This document shows, one piece after another, positions 1 through 9,226 of a stretch of DNA of 64,000 nt. Position numbers and translations under genes: made by a program. The stretch is taken from the NCBI GenBank assembly GCA_900129595.1, contig FQWG01000021.1, positions 1 through 64,000 on the forward strand. Reading direction: 5' to 3'. Position 1 is the stretch's first letter. Every line of letters begins with the position of its first letter. The notes beneath the pieces were generated by a model. The model had not been told where the DNA came from and did not search any database. It saw nothing but the letters and a program-made list of their open reading frames with translations. Origin of the DNA: Flavobacterium frigidimaris (GTDB taxonomy: Bacteria > Bacteroidota > Bacteroidia > Flavobacteriales > Flavobacteriaceae).

Positions 1-144
1 AAAACCTGGAATAACTACATTTTGGATTGGAGTGCAAAAATTCACCTCAATTATGCAAGGATGGCAACTATTCCAAGATGTGTCCAGACGGTAGGATGGC
101 AACGACATCCTTTTTCTGGCTTCTTTAGACAGAAAAAGATATAG
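1..144 (+). CDS. Possible C-terminal end of an unidentified protein (5' end outside window)
   Basis: The frame starting at base 1 is open for 47 codons and closes with TAG at 142-144, so this may be the tail of a gene that begins before the window. The peptide is rich in aromatic and basic residues (for example WNNYILDW near the start) and matches no family I recognise. The 11-mer AGGATGGCAAC occurs at 58-68 and again at 93-103, which is not in phase with codons. It could equally be non-coding sequence left open by chance. Confidence 0.25.
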   Translation, partial: KTWNNYILDWSAKIHLNYARMATIPRCVQTVGWQRHPFSGFFRQKKI

Positions 145-216
145 TGTACAGCGGGACTGGAGGTCTTATGAAAATTGGTTTTCTGCTATTGAGAATTAAA
201 TCCCAAAAATCTAAAA

Positions 217-1752
217 TTATCCCAACCATCCGTCGCGATCAAGGCTTCTGTATTGAATGGCTTCGGAAATGTGTTGCGAGATTACAATGGGTGCGGCATC
301 AAGATCTGCTATTGTTCTGGCTACTTTCAGGATTCTGTCGTACGCTCGTGCGGAAAGATTCAGACGCTCCATAGCAGTTCTTAATAATTCTTTTGACTGG
401 TCGTCGAGTGCGCAATATTCCCGAATTAATTTACTGCTCATCTGCGCATTATAATGTATGTTTTCCATTTCTTCGAACCGCTTCGTCTGAATTTCACGTG
501 CTGCCGTAACCCGTTTCCTGATTTCAACGCTGCTTTCGGCTTTGCGGTCATCTGCTAATTTTTCAAAAGGAACTGGCGTCACTTCAATATGAATATCGAT
601 TCTGTCTAATAAAGGTCCTGAAATTTTGCTCAGATAACGCTGCATTTCGTGGGGAGAAGAAGTATTGGGCATACCGGGATCATTAAAAAAACCACTCGGA
701 CTTGGGTTCATACTCGCCACCAGCATAAACGAAGACGGATAAGTTACCGTAAATTTGGCACGCGAAATTGTGACTTCCCGATCTTCAAGCGGCTGACGCA
801 TCACTTCTAAAACATCCCGTTTGAACTCCGGCAATTCGTCCAGAAACAAAACACCGTTATGTGCCATCGAAATTTCGCCCGGCTGCGGATAACTTCCTCC
901 GCCGACAAGTGCTACATTAGAAATAGTATGATGCGGACTGCGAAATGGACGCTGATTCATCAATCCGACTTCTTTTAACTTTCCGGCGACACTATGAATT
1001 TTGGTTGTTTCTAATGCTTCTCGTAATGTCATGGGCGGCAAGATACTGGGCAAACGTTTGGCTAACATTGTTTTTCCTGCTCCGGGCGGCCCAATCAAAA
1101 TAATATTGTGACCTCCGGCTGCAGCAATTTCCATGCAGCGTTTTATACTTTCTTGTCCGCGGACATCAGAAAAATCGAATTCCGGAAAATCTAAAGTTTT
1201 ATAGAACTCTGCCCTGGTATCGATAATAGTGGGTTCAAGAGTTCCTTTTCCTGCAAAAAAGTTAATTACATCCTGAAGATTCTCAACACCATACACATCT
1301 AATCCTGCTACAATTGCAGCTTCTTTTACATTCTGAATTGGGAGAAAAAATCCTTTATAACCTTCTTCCTTAGCTTTTATGGCAATGGGTAAAGCACCCC
1401 GGATGGGCTGCAAACTCCCGTCAAGAGAAAGCTCTCCCATAATAATATACTGTTCTATTTCCGGAGCTTTTATCTGATCTGAAGCTATTAAAATTCCCAT
1501 TGCTAATGTCAAATCATAAGCAGAACCCTCTTTTCGAAGATCTGCCGGTGCCATATTGATGGTTATTTTTTTGCCCGGCAGACTTAAGCCGTTATTTTTT
1601 AAAGCAGCGGCAATTCGGTAACTGCTTTCTTTTATCGCATTATCAGGCAATCCAACTAAGTGATAACCAATTCCTTTGTCCATGTGAACTTCTACTGTAA
1701 TCGTAGTTGCTTCAACTCCAAAAACAGCACTTCCGTAAACTTTTACTAACAT
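217..1752 (-). CDS. comM: YifB/ComM family Mg-chelatase-like AAA+ ATPase
   Basis: This 511-residue AAA+ protein belongs to the ComM/YifB family. In naturally transformable bacteria ComM is a hexameric helicase that promotes branch migration when incoming DNA is integrated. The N-terminal ChlI-like domain covers about residues 1-170. Walker A is GPPGAGKT at 221-228. The family signatures FRSPHHTIS and, in the Walker B region, GVLFLDELPEF follow, with a C-terminal Mg-chelatase lid domain at the end. The length is normal for the family. The gene stands alone, with about 180 bases of AT-rich sequence upstream. Natural competence cannot be inferred from this gene alone, because it is widespread in non-competent bacteria. 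Confidence 0.93.
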   Translation of the reverse strand: MLVKVYGSAVFGVEATTITVEVHMDKGIGYHLVGLPDNAIKESSYRIAAALKNNGLSLPGKKITINMAPADLRKEGSAYDLTLAMGILIASDQIKAPEIEQYIIMGELSLDGSLQPIRGALPIAIKAKEEGYKGFFLPIQNVKEAAIVAGLDVYGVENLQDVINFFAGKGTLEPTIIDTRAEFYKTLDFPEFDFSDVRGQESIKRCMEIAAAGGHNIILIGPPGAGKTMLAKRLPSILPPMTLREALETTKIHSVAGKLKEVGLMNQRPFRSPHHTISNVALVGGGSYPQPGEISMAHNGVLFLDELPEFKRDVLEVMRQPLEDREVTISRAKFTVTYPSSFMLVASMNPSPSGFFNDPGMPNTSSPHEMQRYLSKISGPLLDRIDIHIEVTPVPFEKLADDRKAESSVEIRKRVTAAREIQTKRFEEMENIHYNAQMSSKLIREYCALDDQSKELLRTAMERLNLSARAYDRILKVARTIADLDAAPIVISQHISEAIQYRSLDRDGWLG

Positions 1753-1931
1753 AAGATCCTTTCATTAAATGTTTTTAAATCTAATGAAAATAATTTAACT
1801 ATAATCTTTTTACTACAAAATATATTTAGTTTAAAAAGATCATCTAAAAATAGGTGTTAGGAAATAAAGGACAAAAGAGATTAAAAAAAATTAAAAATAA
1901 GCAGCTTTTTTTTATCTAATACAATCTGATT

Positions 1932-2153
1932 CTACCAAATCATCTCGATAGAACTAATCCGATTTTCTAATGCATTATAAAGGTTTTCCTGAATTACCAT
2001 TAGTTCCTGATAGCCACCATTACTATTATAATCTGTCGTACCACCAGCTTTAAGTAATTTCCTTAAATCTTTTCTTTCCCTGGCATTAAAATCATAAGCT
2101 GCTTTTAAATCTGCAATGCTTAAATCTTTCATTTTTATTACTATTCTGGCCAT
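1932..2153 (-). CDS. Small conserved-looking hypothetical protein
   Basis: This 73-residue protein matches no family I know. It opens with MARIVIKMKDLS, so an internal Met at residue 8 is an alternative start. The middle (DFNARERKDLRKLLKAGG) is strongly charged and probably helical, and the C-terminal half is also predicted helical (NLYNALENRISSIEMIW). There is no signal peptide or membrane segment. Composition and codon use look like real coding sequence and no competing frame is better. It lies on the same strand as comM, 180 bases upstream of it, and is divergent from the acetyltransferase at 2526. Confidence 0.5.
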   Translation of the reverse strand: MARIVIKMKDLSIADLKAAYDFNARERKDLRKLLKAGGTTDYNSNGGYQELMVIQENLYNALENRISSIEMIW

Positions 2154-2525
2154 TTATTATTTTTTAAGTTAACTGTAAATATACCTAAGACTCATAATTT
2201 GCAAAAATCTTCCTGCGTTGAATAAATGTTGATGAAAAACTTTCAACTTGTTTTTAAATCTAATAAGAACCACTTTATTTAACAATTAAAATATTAAAAA
2301 ATAATAATCTAAAAAATTAAATACAGCAAGGCTGAAAGGCTGCAAAAAGCAAAAAGGCAGGTTTCAATTGCAATAAAACCAGTATTTATGCCTATCTTGC
2401 GAAAATATCATCGATTTCTATCGATAATTTCGATTTCTAATTCTGGAAATCTTTCTGCAATTGACTTTGCATCTTTACATCTGCTGAAAATTTTCTATCA
2501 GCACAAATAATCTAAAATTTAAACA
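2154..2525. other. AT-rich intergenic region, nothing recognised
   Basis: This 372-base gap separates two divergent genes, so promoters for both should lie here. A weak internal repeat (AAGGCTGAAAGGCTGC near 2330) and the short inverted stretch ATCGATTTCTATCGAT near 2410 can be seen. No RNA gene, convincing open frame or terminator was found. Confidence 0.4.
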
Positions 2526-2960
2526 ATGGACTTTAAATTACTTAATCCAACTATTGGATACGACGCAACCTATACACCAGAAATCATCGCTTCTTTTTTA
2601 CATACCCATTTAGAGCAATACGGCGATACAATCGAAGACATACTAAAATCTATTGCTTATACCATGAATCCCAATAAAGGCGGCAATATTGTTATTGGTC
2701 TTGACAATCAGAAAATTGTTGGAGCTGTAATTTTGAATAACACAGGAATGAAAGATTATATTCCGGAGAATATTCTGGTTTACATTGCGGTCGACAATGC
2801 CGAAAGAGGAAAAGGGTATGGAAAAAAACTAATGGAAAAAGCCATTTCTGTAGCCGAAGGAAATATTGCCCTTCACGTCGAGCCTGACAATCCTGCTAAA
2901 AAACTGTACGAGAAACTTGGGTTTACGAATAAGTATCTTGAAATGCGTCTTATTAGATAA
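2526..2960 (+). CDS. GNAT family N-acetyltransferase
   Basis: This 144-residue protein has the GNAT fold, which transfers an acetyl group from acetyl-CoA to an amine. The acetyl-CoA pyrophosphate-binding motif A reads ERGKGYGKKLM at about residues 93-103. The C-terminal motif NPAKKLYEKLGF is the usual GNAT beta5-alpha4 element. The first 60 residues, which normally carry substrate specificity, are not recognisable. It ends 36 bases before a fold-III PLP racemase-like gene on the same strand, so the two probably share a transcript. An amino acid or D-amino acid substrate is possible but is only a contextual guess. Confidence 0.85.
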   Translation: MDFKLLNPTIGYDATYTPEIIASFLHTHLEQYGDTIEDILKSIAYTMNPNKGGNIVIGLDNQKIVGAVILNNTGMKDYIPENILVYIAVDNAERGKGYGKKLMEKAISVAEGNIALHVEPDNPAKKLYEKLGFTNKYLEMRLIR

Positions 2961-2996
2961 ACGCAAATAATTAATTCAATAAAAAAACAAAGCCAA

Positions 2997-4070
2997 ATGG
3001 CATTTATAAAATTATATCGAAAGAAATTAAAAGAAAACTATACTTTTCTGAATTCAATTTTCGAATCAAAAAATATTCAATGGGGAGTGGTATCAAAGCT
3101 TTTATGCGGCAACAAACTGTATTTAAAAGAAATTATCTCACTGGGAGTAAAAGAAATTCACGATTCACGGGTTAGTAATCTAAAAAAAATAAAATCGCTT
3201 GATCCTACTATTCAAACTGTTTATATAAAACCGCCAGCAAAACGAAGTATCGTAAATATTGTAAAATATGCTGATGTCAGTTTTAATACCGAGCTTTATA
3301 CGATTCAAATGCTTTCTGAAGAAGCTCAAAAGCAAAACAAAATCCATAAAATCATCATTATGATTGAGATGGGAGATTTACGGGAAGGTGTTATGGGCGA
3401 AGATTTAATCGAATTTTATGGCACTGTTATCAATATGCCCAATATTGAGATTCGGGGAATTGGCACGAACTTAAATTGTTTAAGCGGCGTGATGCCTACT
3501 CAGGATAAACTCATACAATTGAGCCTTTACAAACAACTTATCGAAGCTAAATTCAATATTACAATTCCGTGGGTTTCCGGCGGAACTTCTGTTGCCATTC
3601 CATTATTACTTAAAAATGCGCGACCTATGGCTGTAAATCATTTTAGAATTGGTGAAGCTTTATTTTTTGGAAAAGATTTGTTTACGGGAGAAACGATTAA
3701 AGGCATGCACAATGATGTCTTTAAGCTATTTGCAGAAATCATCGAAATAACCGAAAAACCGGATGTTCCAACCGGAGAACTGGGCGAAAATGTAGCCGGA
3801 AATACTTTCTCTATGCAGGATACCGAAGATTTTAGCGGCACTTCTTTAAGGGCGATTCTTGATATTGGCTTATTAGACATGCAACCGCAGTATCTGGAAG
3901 CTGTCGATGAGGAAATCACAATCGTTGATGCCAGCTCTGATATGCTGGTAATTGACATTTCATCTTCAACGCAAAAATATAAAGTGGGTGATTTAGTTTC
4001 TTTTAATATTAAATATATGGGGGCTTTGTATTTATTAAACTCAAATTACATCGAAAAAAATATAGAGTAG
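2997..4070 (+). CDS. Alanine/ornithine racemase family PLP enzyme
   Basis: This 357-residue protein is a fold-type III PLP enzyme of the alanine racemase superfamily, closest in appearance to the ornithine/lysine racemase branch. The PLP lysine is expected at Lys34 in GVVSKLLCGN. Further family landmarks are the beta-barrel strands IIIMIEMGDLREGV and IRGIGTNLNCLSG, the phosphate-binding region VSGGTSVAIPLL, and FRIGEALFFG. These enzymes interconvert L- and D-amino acids, and the substrate cannot be read from the sequence. It follows a GNAT gene by 36 bases and probably forms a two-gene unit with it. It is unlikely to be the essential cell-wall Alr, which in this phylum is often larger or fused to MurF. 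Confidence 0.82.
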   Translation: MAFIKLYRKKLKENYTFLNSIFESKNIQWGVVSKLLCGNKLYLKEIISLGVKEIHDSRVSNLKKIKSLDPTIQTVYIKPPAKRSIVNIVKYADVSFNTELYTIQMLSEEAQKQNKIHKIIIMIEMGDLREGVMGEDLIEFYGTVINMPNIEIRGIGTNLNCLSGVMPTQDKLIQLSLYKQLIEAKFNITIPWVSGGTSVAIPLLLKNARPMAVNHFRIGEALFFGKDLFTGETIKGMHNDVFKLFAEIIEITEKPDVPTGELGENVAGNTFSMQDTEDFSGTSLRAILDIGLLDMQPQYLEAVDEEITIVDASSDMLVIDISSSTQKYKVGDLVSFNIKYMGALYLLNSNYIEKNIE

Positions 4071-4154
4071 CGCGCTTGTAGTTTTTTATTACATTTAAAA
4101 CTGTTATTTAAATAATTGTTTTAATTGCTCTTTTATAAATTAAACCGAAGTAGG

Positions 4155-4850
4155 ATGAATGAAGTTGAAATAAAATTGATGCTCGCAAAAAAAGCAACCG
4201 AATTTATATCTGGTGGATTTAAACCAACAAACTCAATCTCAGAAAGCTGGATTGGAAGAGTTTATTTGTATCACGAAAATGAAGAAATTCCGTTGGATAA
4301 CTATGGCGAACTGATGCTCCCTTTGTTTCAATTATGTCTTAATCAATTGCCTTTTGTCCCTAAAATTTTAGAAGAATCTAAGATTATAACCGTTTTTATT
4401 TCTAAAAAATTCCCAATGGACTTAACTCCTAATGGAAATAATTGGGTTTTACGTGAATATAAAAGCTTAGACAATATTGTAGTTAAGGATTTAAAAAATG
4501 ATACTTCATTTATAAAACCTTTTCCTTTATTAAATAGATTAATTGAAGAAGATTATCCGGTTTGGGAAGACCCTGAAATACCGGATGAACTATCAAATAA
4601 AATCAATCAGCTTGAGGATTCCGGAGTGATTGATTCTTACTACGATATTATCGAAAACAATTATGGCCACAAAATTGGCGGTTATGCAACATATTGTCAA
4701 TCCGGAATTGATTTTGGAGAAGATTTTGAATTTGTTTTCCAAATTGCTTCTGATGAAAAAGCGAATTTAAATATTATAGACAGTGGAAATATATATTTAG
4801 CAAAAAACAGAATGACTGGGGATTGGGTTTATTATTGTGATTTTTATTAA
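4155..4850 (+). CDS. DUF1963 (YwqG-like) family protein
   Basis: The C-terminal half carries DUF1963 hallmarks: HKIGGYATYCQ, then FVFQIASDEKANLNI and a final DWVYYCDF. DUF1963 is a widespread bacterial family of unknown biochemical role, often annotated as an immunity-like or stress protein. The frame is open from a TTG at 4125. The ATG at 4155, beginning MNEVEIKLML and preceded by a purine-rich GTAGG, is the better start and gives about 231 residues. The gene is followed at once by an ankyrin-repeat remnant that lacks a start. The N-terminal half (NWVLREY and nearby) has no recognisable motif. Confidence 0.72.
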   Translation: MNEVEIKLMLAKKATEFISGGFKPTNSISESWIGRVYLYHENEEIPLDNYGELMLPLFQLCLNQLPFVPKILEESKIITVFISKKFPMDLTPNGNNWVLREYKSLDNIVVKDLKNDTSFIKPFPLLNRLIEEDYPVWEDPEIPDELSNKINQLEDSGVIDSYYDIIENNYGHKIGGYATYCQSGIDFGEDFEFVFQIASDEKANLNIIDSGNIYLAKNRMTGDWVYYCDFY

Positions 4851-4852
4851 AA

Positions 4853-5056
4853 AACTTTTACTCAAATCAAAACTTTTATGTTAAACAAAATAAACTGAAA
4901 GAAGCATTACATCGAGCCTGCGAAATGGGTCATATTGATGTTGTAAAAATACTGCTGGAAAATGGTGCAGACAAATCCATTTCGGCAGAAGGACATACTG
5001 CGCTTTCACTTGCAATTATGACGAAACAAAATAGAATAGTTGAGTTACTAAATTAA
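4853..5056 (+). pseudogene. Ankyrin-repeat gene remnant (C-terminal end only)
   Basis: A frame ending with TAA at 5054-5056 encodes a classic ankyrin repeat: LHRACEMGHIDVVKILLENG, followed by ADKSI and then a half repeat ending HTALSLAIMTKQNRIVELLN. Upstream the frame stays open only back to a stop at 4838-4840, and it has no ATG before the Met inside the repeat. A true gene start is therefore missing. The most likely explanation is the surviving 3' end of an ankyrin-repeat protein whose front was deleted when the DUF1963 gene came to lie next to it. A very short expressed protein from a non-standard start is possible but less likely. Confidence 0.7.
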
Positions 5057-5081
5057 TAATATTATTTGTTCTCCAATTGGA

Positions 5082-6059
5082 TTAAGAAAACTCTAATCCA
5101 ATTTGGGTTTTGATTTCCTCCACAATTTTACTCAAATCCAGACTGTTCTGATGCGACCAAAGTTCACTTTCGATTTGGTTGTTTCTTATGCATTTATGGC
5201 ATTCTATAATTTCGTGCGTATATCCTTTTCCAAAATTAGGCAAACTGTAATAGGTTTCGTTTTCATCTTTATAGACAGAATATCCATCAGCAATAAACCA
5301 CGGAGAATTAAGTTGAATATACCCTTTTGTTCCGCCAATTGTTGCTTTCATATCAGATTCAGAAACTATAGAAGCCTGCAAAACTGCCTGAGCATTTTCA
5401 TAGTGCAAAATCATCGAAGTCTGAAGATCGATTCCGTTTTGATGATAAATTGATTTCGCAATTATTTTCTTTGGGATTCCAAGCATTATGTAGGAAAGAA
5501 ATAGCGGATATACGCCAATATCAAAAAGTGCTCCTCCGCCAAGATTTTTATCAAAAAGCCTTCCTCCCAATTTTTCATCAGCATAAAAAGCAAAATCAGC
5601 TTTCACGTTTTTTACATCGCCAATTATTCCCTGATTGACCTGAGCTAAAACTTCCTGAACTGACGGGATAAAACGGGTCCAGAATGCTTCCATAAAAAAT
5701 TTATTGTACTTTACAGAAGCTTCAGTCATGCGAACAGCATCTTTATGAGACAGCGCAAGTGGTTTTTCGCATAAAACATGTTTGCCATTTTTTAAAGCTT
5801 TTATCGACAATTCGGCATGCGAATTGTGCGGCGTTGCAACGTATACAATATCTACCTCATCATCCTTAAAAAGTGCTTCATACGAATCATACGCCTTTAC
5901 TGAATTGTACTTTTCAGCAAATGCAGTTGCATACTCTTTATTTCTCGATGCTACCGCAAACAACTCGGCGTCTTCTGCCAACAATAAATCTGCAACAAAT
6001 TGATTGGCAATATTTCCCAGGCCAATAATTCCCCATTTTATTTTATTCTTATTTTTCAT
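5082..6059 (-). CDS. Gfo/Idh/MocA family NAD(P)-dependent oxidoreductase
   Basis: This 325-residue protein has an N-terminal Rossmann fold with the dinucleotide motif GLGNIAN at residues 13-19 and the family signature CEKPLAL near residue 96. The C-terminal alpha/beta domain (GGGALFDIGVYPL) is typical of the family. Members oxidise or reduce sugars, inositols, trans-dihydrodiols or biliverdin; this subgroup resembles trans-1,2-dihydrobenzene-1,2-diol dehydrogenase-like proteins. The substrate is not evident. The gene stands alone, divergent from the amidohydrolase gene at 6189. A short inverted repeat overlaps its stop codon (about 5073-5106) and may act as a weak terminator. Confidence 0.88.
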   Translation of the reverse strand: MKNKNKIKWGIIGLGNIANQFVADLLLAEDAELFAVASRNKEYATAFAEKYNSVKAYDSYEALFKDDEVDIVYVATPHNSHAELSIKALKNGKHVLCEKPLALSHKDAVRMTEASVKYNKFFMEAFWTRFIPSVQEVLAQVNQGIIGDVKNVKADFAFYADEKLGGRLFDKNLGGGALFDIGVYPLFLSYIMLGIPKKIIAKSIYHQNGIDLQTSMILHYENAQAVLQASIVSESDMKATIGGTKGYIQLNSPWFIADGYSVYKDENETYYSLPNFGKGYTHEIIECHKCIRNNQIESELWSHQNSLDLSKIVEEIKTQIGLEFS

Positions 6060-6188
6060 ACTAATCTATAAGTGCTACTTATCAGGGGTTTAATTAAATT
6101 ATTCTCTAAATAAAGAAAAAACATTTAATAAAATAAATTTTAGACAACATATATTTCATATTTTTAGCAACAAAATTGCAGATACACT

Positions 6189-9185
6189 ATGAAAAAAGCC
6201 CTACTCTTACTCTTTTTGAGCGTTTTTTTAACAAAAACGTACGCTCAGGATTATTTCCCTGTTAATGAAAGTGTGCAGAACAAAAACAAAAATTACACTG
6301 TTTTTACCAATGCCACCATTTATGTAACGCCAACCCAGAAAATCGAAAAAGGAACTTTACTCATTCAGGATGGTAAAGTTGTTGCGGTTGGAAATGCGAT
6401 TGCTGTTCCTAAAAACAGTATTACTATCGATCTTGAAGGAAAAACAATTTATCCGTCATTTATTGATATTTATACCAGCTTTGGGGTGGAGAAACCAAAA
6501 AGTAACCTTTCGCGCGGACGTGATCGCAATCCGTTGTACGACACAAAAAGAGTGGGGTATTATTGGAACGAAAGTGTAAAACCTGAAGTAAACACGTATG
6601 AAACTTTTAAATACGACCAACCTAAAGCCGAGGAATTACTTAAAGCGGGTTTTGGTGTTGTAGGAACTCATATTCCTGACGGAGTGGCTCAGGGAACCGG
6701 AATTTTAGTTGCTTTAAACAATGCCGAAAACAGTAAACAAATCATTTCTAATAAAATTACCAATCATTTTGCGTTTACAAGAAGTGCATTAACCAATCAG
6801 GCTTATCCAAGCTCATTAATGGGGATGATGGCCTTGTTGCGCCAAATGTACCTTGATCTGGATTGGTACAAAAAAGGAAATTCTAACACTAAAGATTTAT
6901 CATTAGAAGCACTGGCGAGCAATGAAAAATTGGTTCAGATTTTTGCTTCAGAAGACAAACTGAATAGTTTGAGAGCGGCCAAAATCGCTAAGGAGTTTGG
7001 CTTAAATTACATTCTGAAAGGCAGCGGAAATGAGTTTGAAAGAATCGAAGAGATTAAAAATACAAACGCTAAATATATTATTCCAATTAGTTTTCCGGAA
7101 GCTTATGATGTCTCGAACCCGTATTTGTCCAACCAAATAGAACTGGCTGACATGCGTTTCTGGAATCAGGCACCTGCAAACCTAAAAGTACTTTCAGACA
7201 ACGGAATTATTTTTGCGCTGACAACTGACAAATTAAAAAAGACAGAAGATTTTAAACCTAACTTACTAAAAGCCATCAAATATGGTTTTGATAAAACAAA
7301 AGCGCTGGAAGCTCTGACTACAATTCCGGCAGCTATTTTGGGGAAAAGTAATGAAATTGGAAGTTTAAAAACAGGCACTTATGCCAATTTTGTCATTACT
7401 TCCGGAGAAATCTTTGATGAAAAAACGGTTTTATACGAAAACTGGGTTCAGGGAACTAAATATGTAGTGAATGATATTAATGCAAAAGACATTCGTGGCA
7501 ACTACGACTTAACGGTTGGAAAAGACACTTATAAATGGAAAATTGACGGAACTGCCGATGCTCCAAAATCTGAAATTACTACCGCTGACGCAAGAAAACT
7601 AAAAACCAATTTCTCAGTTTCTAAAAATTGGATTTCGCTTTTGATTAAACCTGCGGATACTATTAAATATAACTATACCCGTTTAACAGGATTTATCGAA
7701 AGACCGGAAAATTTATCTGGTAAAGCAGTATTGTCAAACGGAGATGAATTGGTTTGGACCGCTCTAAAAACCAGCGCGTTTACTGCTGTGAAAGATACTG
7801 CAAAAGCAGAAAAACCAAATCCTATTATCCCAACCACTTACCCGAACGTTGCTTTTGGTGATACAAAAAAACTAACGGCCCAGACTTTATTATTTAAAAA
7901 TGCCACGGTTTGGACAAATGAAAAGGAAGGTGTTTTGACTGAAACAGATGTTTTAATTAAAAACGGGAAAATTGCTGCTGTTGGTAAAAATCTCTCAGAC
8001 GCATCTGCCACTGTTATTGATGCAAAAGGCAAACATATCACGAGCGGGATCATCGATGAACATTCGCATATCGCAATTTCCAGAGGTGTAAACGAAATGG
8101 GACATAACTCGACTGCCGAAGTGACGATTCAGGATGTAGTAAACTCTGAAGACATTAATATCTACAGGGATCTTGCTGGAGGTGTTACGATTTCTCAGTT
8201 ACTACACGGATCTGCAAACCCTATTGGAGGCCGTTCTGCGATTGTAAAATGGAAATGGGGTGCTTCACCAGATGAAATGTTATACAAAAACCAGCCTAAG
8301 TTTATCAAATTTGCTTTGGGAGAAAATGTGAAACAAGCCAATTGGGGAATTGATAATCCAACTCGCTTTCCGCAAACCAGAATGGGAGTTGAGCAGGTTT
8401 TTACAGATTATTTTCAACGTGCAAAAGAGTACGACGAAAGCTGGAAAAAATTCAATGCCAATTCTAAAAAAGGAAAAGCGCCAAGAGTGGACTTAGAATT
8501 ACAGACTATTGCCGAAATTATTAATAAAGAACGTTTTATTACGTGTCATTCTTATATCGAATCTGAAATTTTGATGTTGATGAATGTTACTGAAAAATTC
8601 AATTTTAAAGTTAACACTTTCACACACATTCTTGAAGGTTATAAAGTAGCTGATAAAATGAAAGAACACGGTGTTGGTGCTTCTACTTTCTCTGATTGGT
8701 GGGCTTATAAATTCGAAGTAAACGATGCAATTCCGTTCAATGGGCCAATTATGCATAACGAAGGTGTCGTTGTAGCGTATAATTCTGATGATGCCGAAAT
8801 GTCAAGAAGACTAAATCAGGAAGCTGCAAAAGCGGTGAAATACGGAAATATTTCTGAAGAAGATGCCTGGAAATTTGTAACCCTGAATCCTGCTAAATTA
8901 TTACATATCGATGATAAAGTAGGAAGCTTAAAAGTGGGGAAAGACGCAGATGTTGTATTATGGAGCGACAATCCTTTGTCTATTTATGCTAAAGCCGAAA
9001 AAACAATTATTGAGGGTGTTGTTTATTTTGATATAGAAAAAGATGCCGAAAAACAATTGTCTGTTTCTAAAGAAAGAAGCACATTAATCGGACAAATGTT
9101 ACAAGAAAAAAACAAAGGTGCAAACACGCAACAGCCTGCAAAAAAAGAAAAAACAGAATATCACTGTGATACTTTAGAACAATAA
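6189..9185 (+). CDS. Secreted tandem amidohydrolase-domain protein
   Basis: This 998-residue protein starts with a signal peptide (MKKALLLLFLSVFLTKTYAQ). It contains two amidohydrolase-superfamily modules of the imidazolonepropionase/prolidase-like type. The first (about residues 35-410) has the small beta-sandwich (TLLIQDGKVVAVG), but the metal-binding HxH is replaced by DIYTSFG after TIYPSFI. The second (about residues 560-965) keeps the motif in IIDEHSHIA and a late Asp-containing strand (VVVAYNSDDAEMSRR). The protein should be exported to the periplasm or outer membrane. The next gene, 41 bases downstream, encodes a third, shorter amidohydrolase-like protein. The N-terminal module is probably structural or regulatory. 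The substrate is unknown; peptide or cyclic amide hydrolysis is the usual suggestion. Confidence 0.88.
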   Translation: MKKALLLLFLSVFLTKTYAQDYFPVNESVQNKNKNYTVFTNATIYVTPTQKIEKGTLLIQDGKVVAVGNAIAVPKNSITIDLEGKTIYPSFIDIYTSFGVEKPKSNLSRGRDRNPLYDTKRVGYYWNESVKPEVNTYETFKYDQPKAEELLKAGFGVVGTHIPDGVAQGTGILVALNNAENSKQIISNKITNHFAFTRSALTNQAYPSSLMGMMALLRQMYLDLDWYKKGNSNTKDLSLEALASNEKLVQIFASEDKLNSLRAAKIAKEFGLNYILKGSGNEFERIEEIKNTNAKYIIPISFPEAYDVSNPYLSNQIELADMRFWNQAPANLKVLSDNGIIFALTTDKLKKTEDFKPNLLKAIKYGFDKTKALEALTTIPAAILGKSNEIGSLKTGTYANFVITSGEIFDEKTVLYENWVQGTKYVVNDINAKDIRGNYDLTVGKDTYKWKIDGTADAPKSEITTADARKLKTNFSVSKNWISLLIKPADTIKYNYTRLTGFIERPENLSGKAVLSNGDELVWTALKTSAFTAVKDTAKAEKPNPIIPTTYPNVAFGDTKKLTAQTLLFKNATVWTNEKEGVLTETDVLIKNGKIAAVGKNLSDASATVIDAKGKHITSGIIDEHSHIAISRGVNEMGHNSTAEVTIQDVVNSEDINIYRDLAGGVTISQLLHGSANPIGGRSAIVKWKWGASPDEMLYKNQPKFIKFALGENVKQANWGIDNPTRFPQTRMGVEQVFTDYFQRAKEYDESWKKFNANSKKGKAPRVDLELQTIAEIINKERFITCHSYIESEILMLMNVTEKFNFKVNTFTHILEGYKVADKMKEHGVGASTFSDWWAYKFEVNDAIPFNGPIMHNEGVVVAYNSDDAEMSRRLNQEAAKAVKYGNISEEDAWKFVTLNPAKLLHIDDKVGSLKVGKDADVVLWSDNPLSIYAKAEKTIIEGVVYFDIEKDAEKQLSVSKERSTLIGQMLQEKNKGANTQQPAKKEKTEYHCDTLEQ

Positions 9186-9226
9186 TACAAAGCTTTAGAA
9201 AATTCGTAAAGATAAAAAAAGATAAC

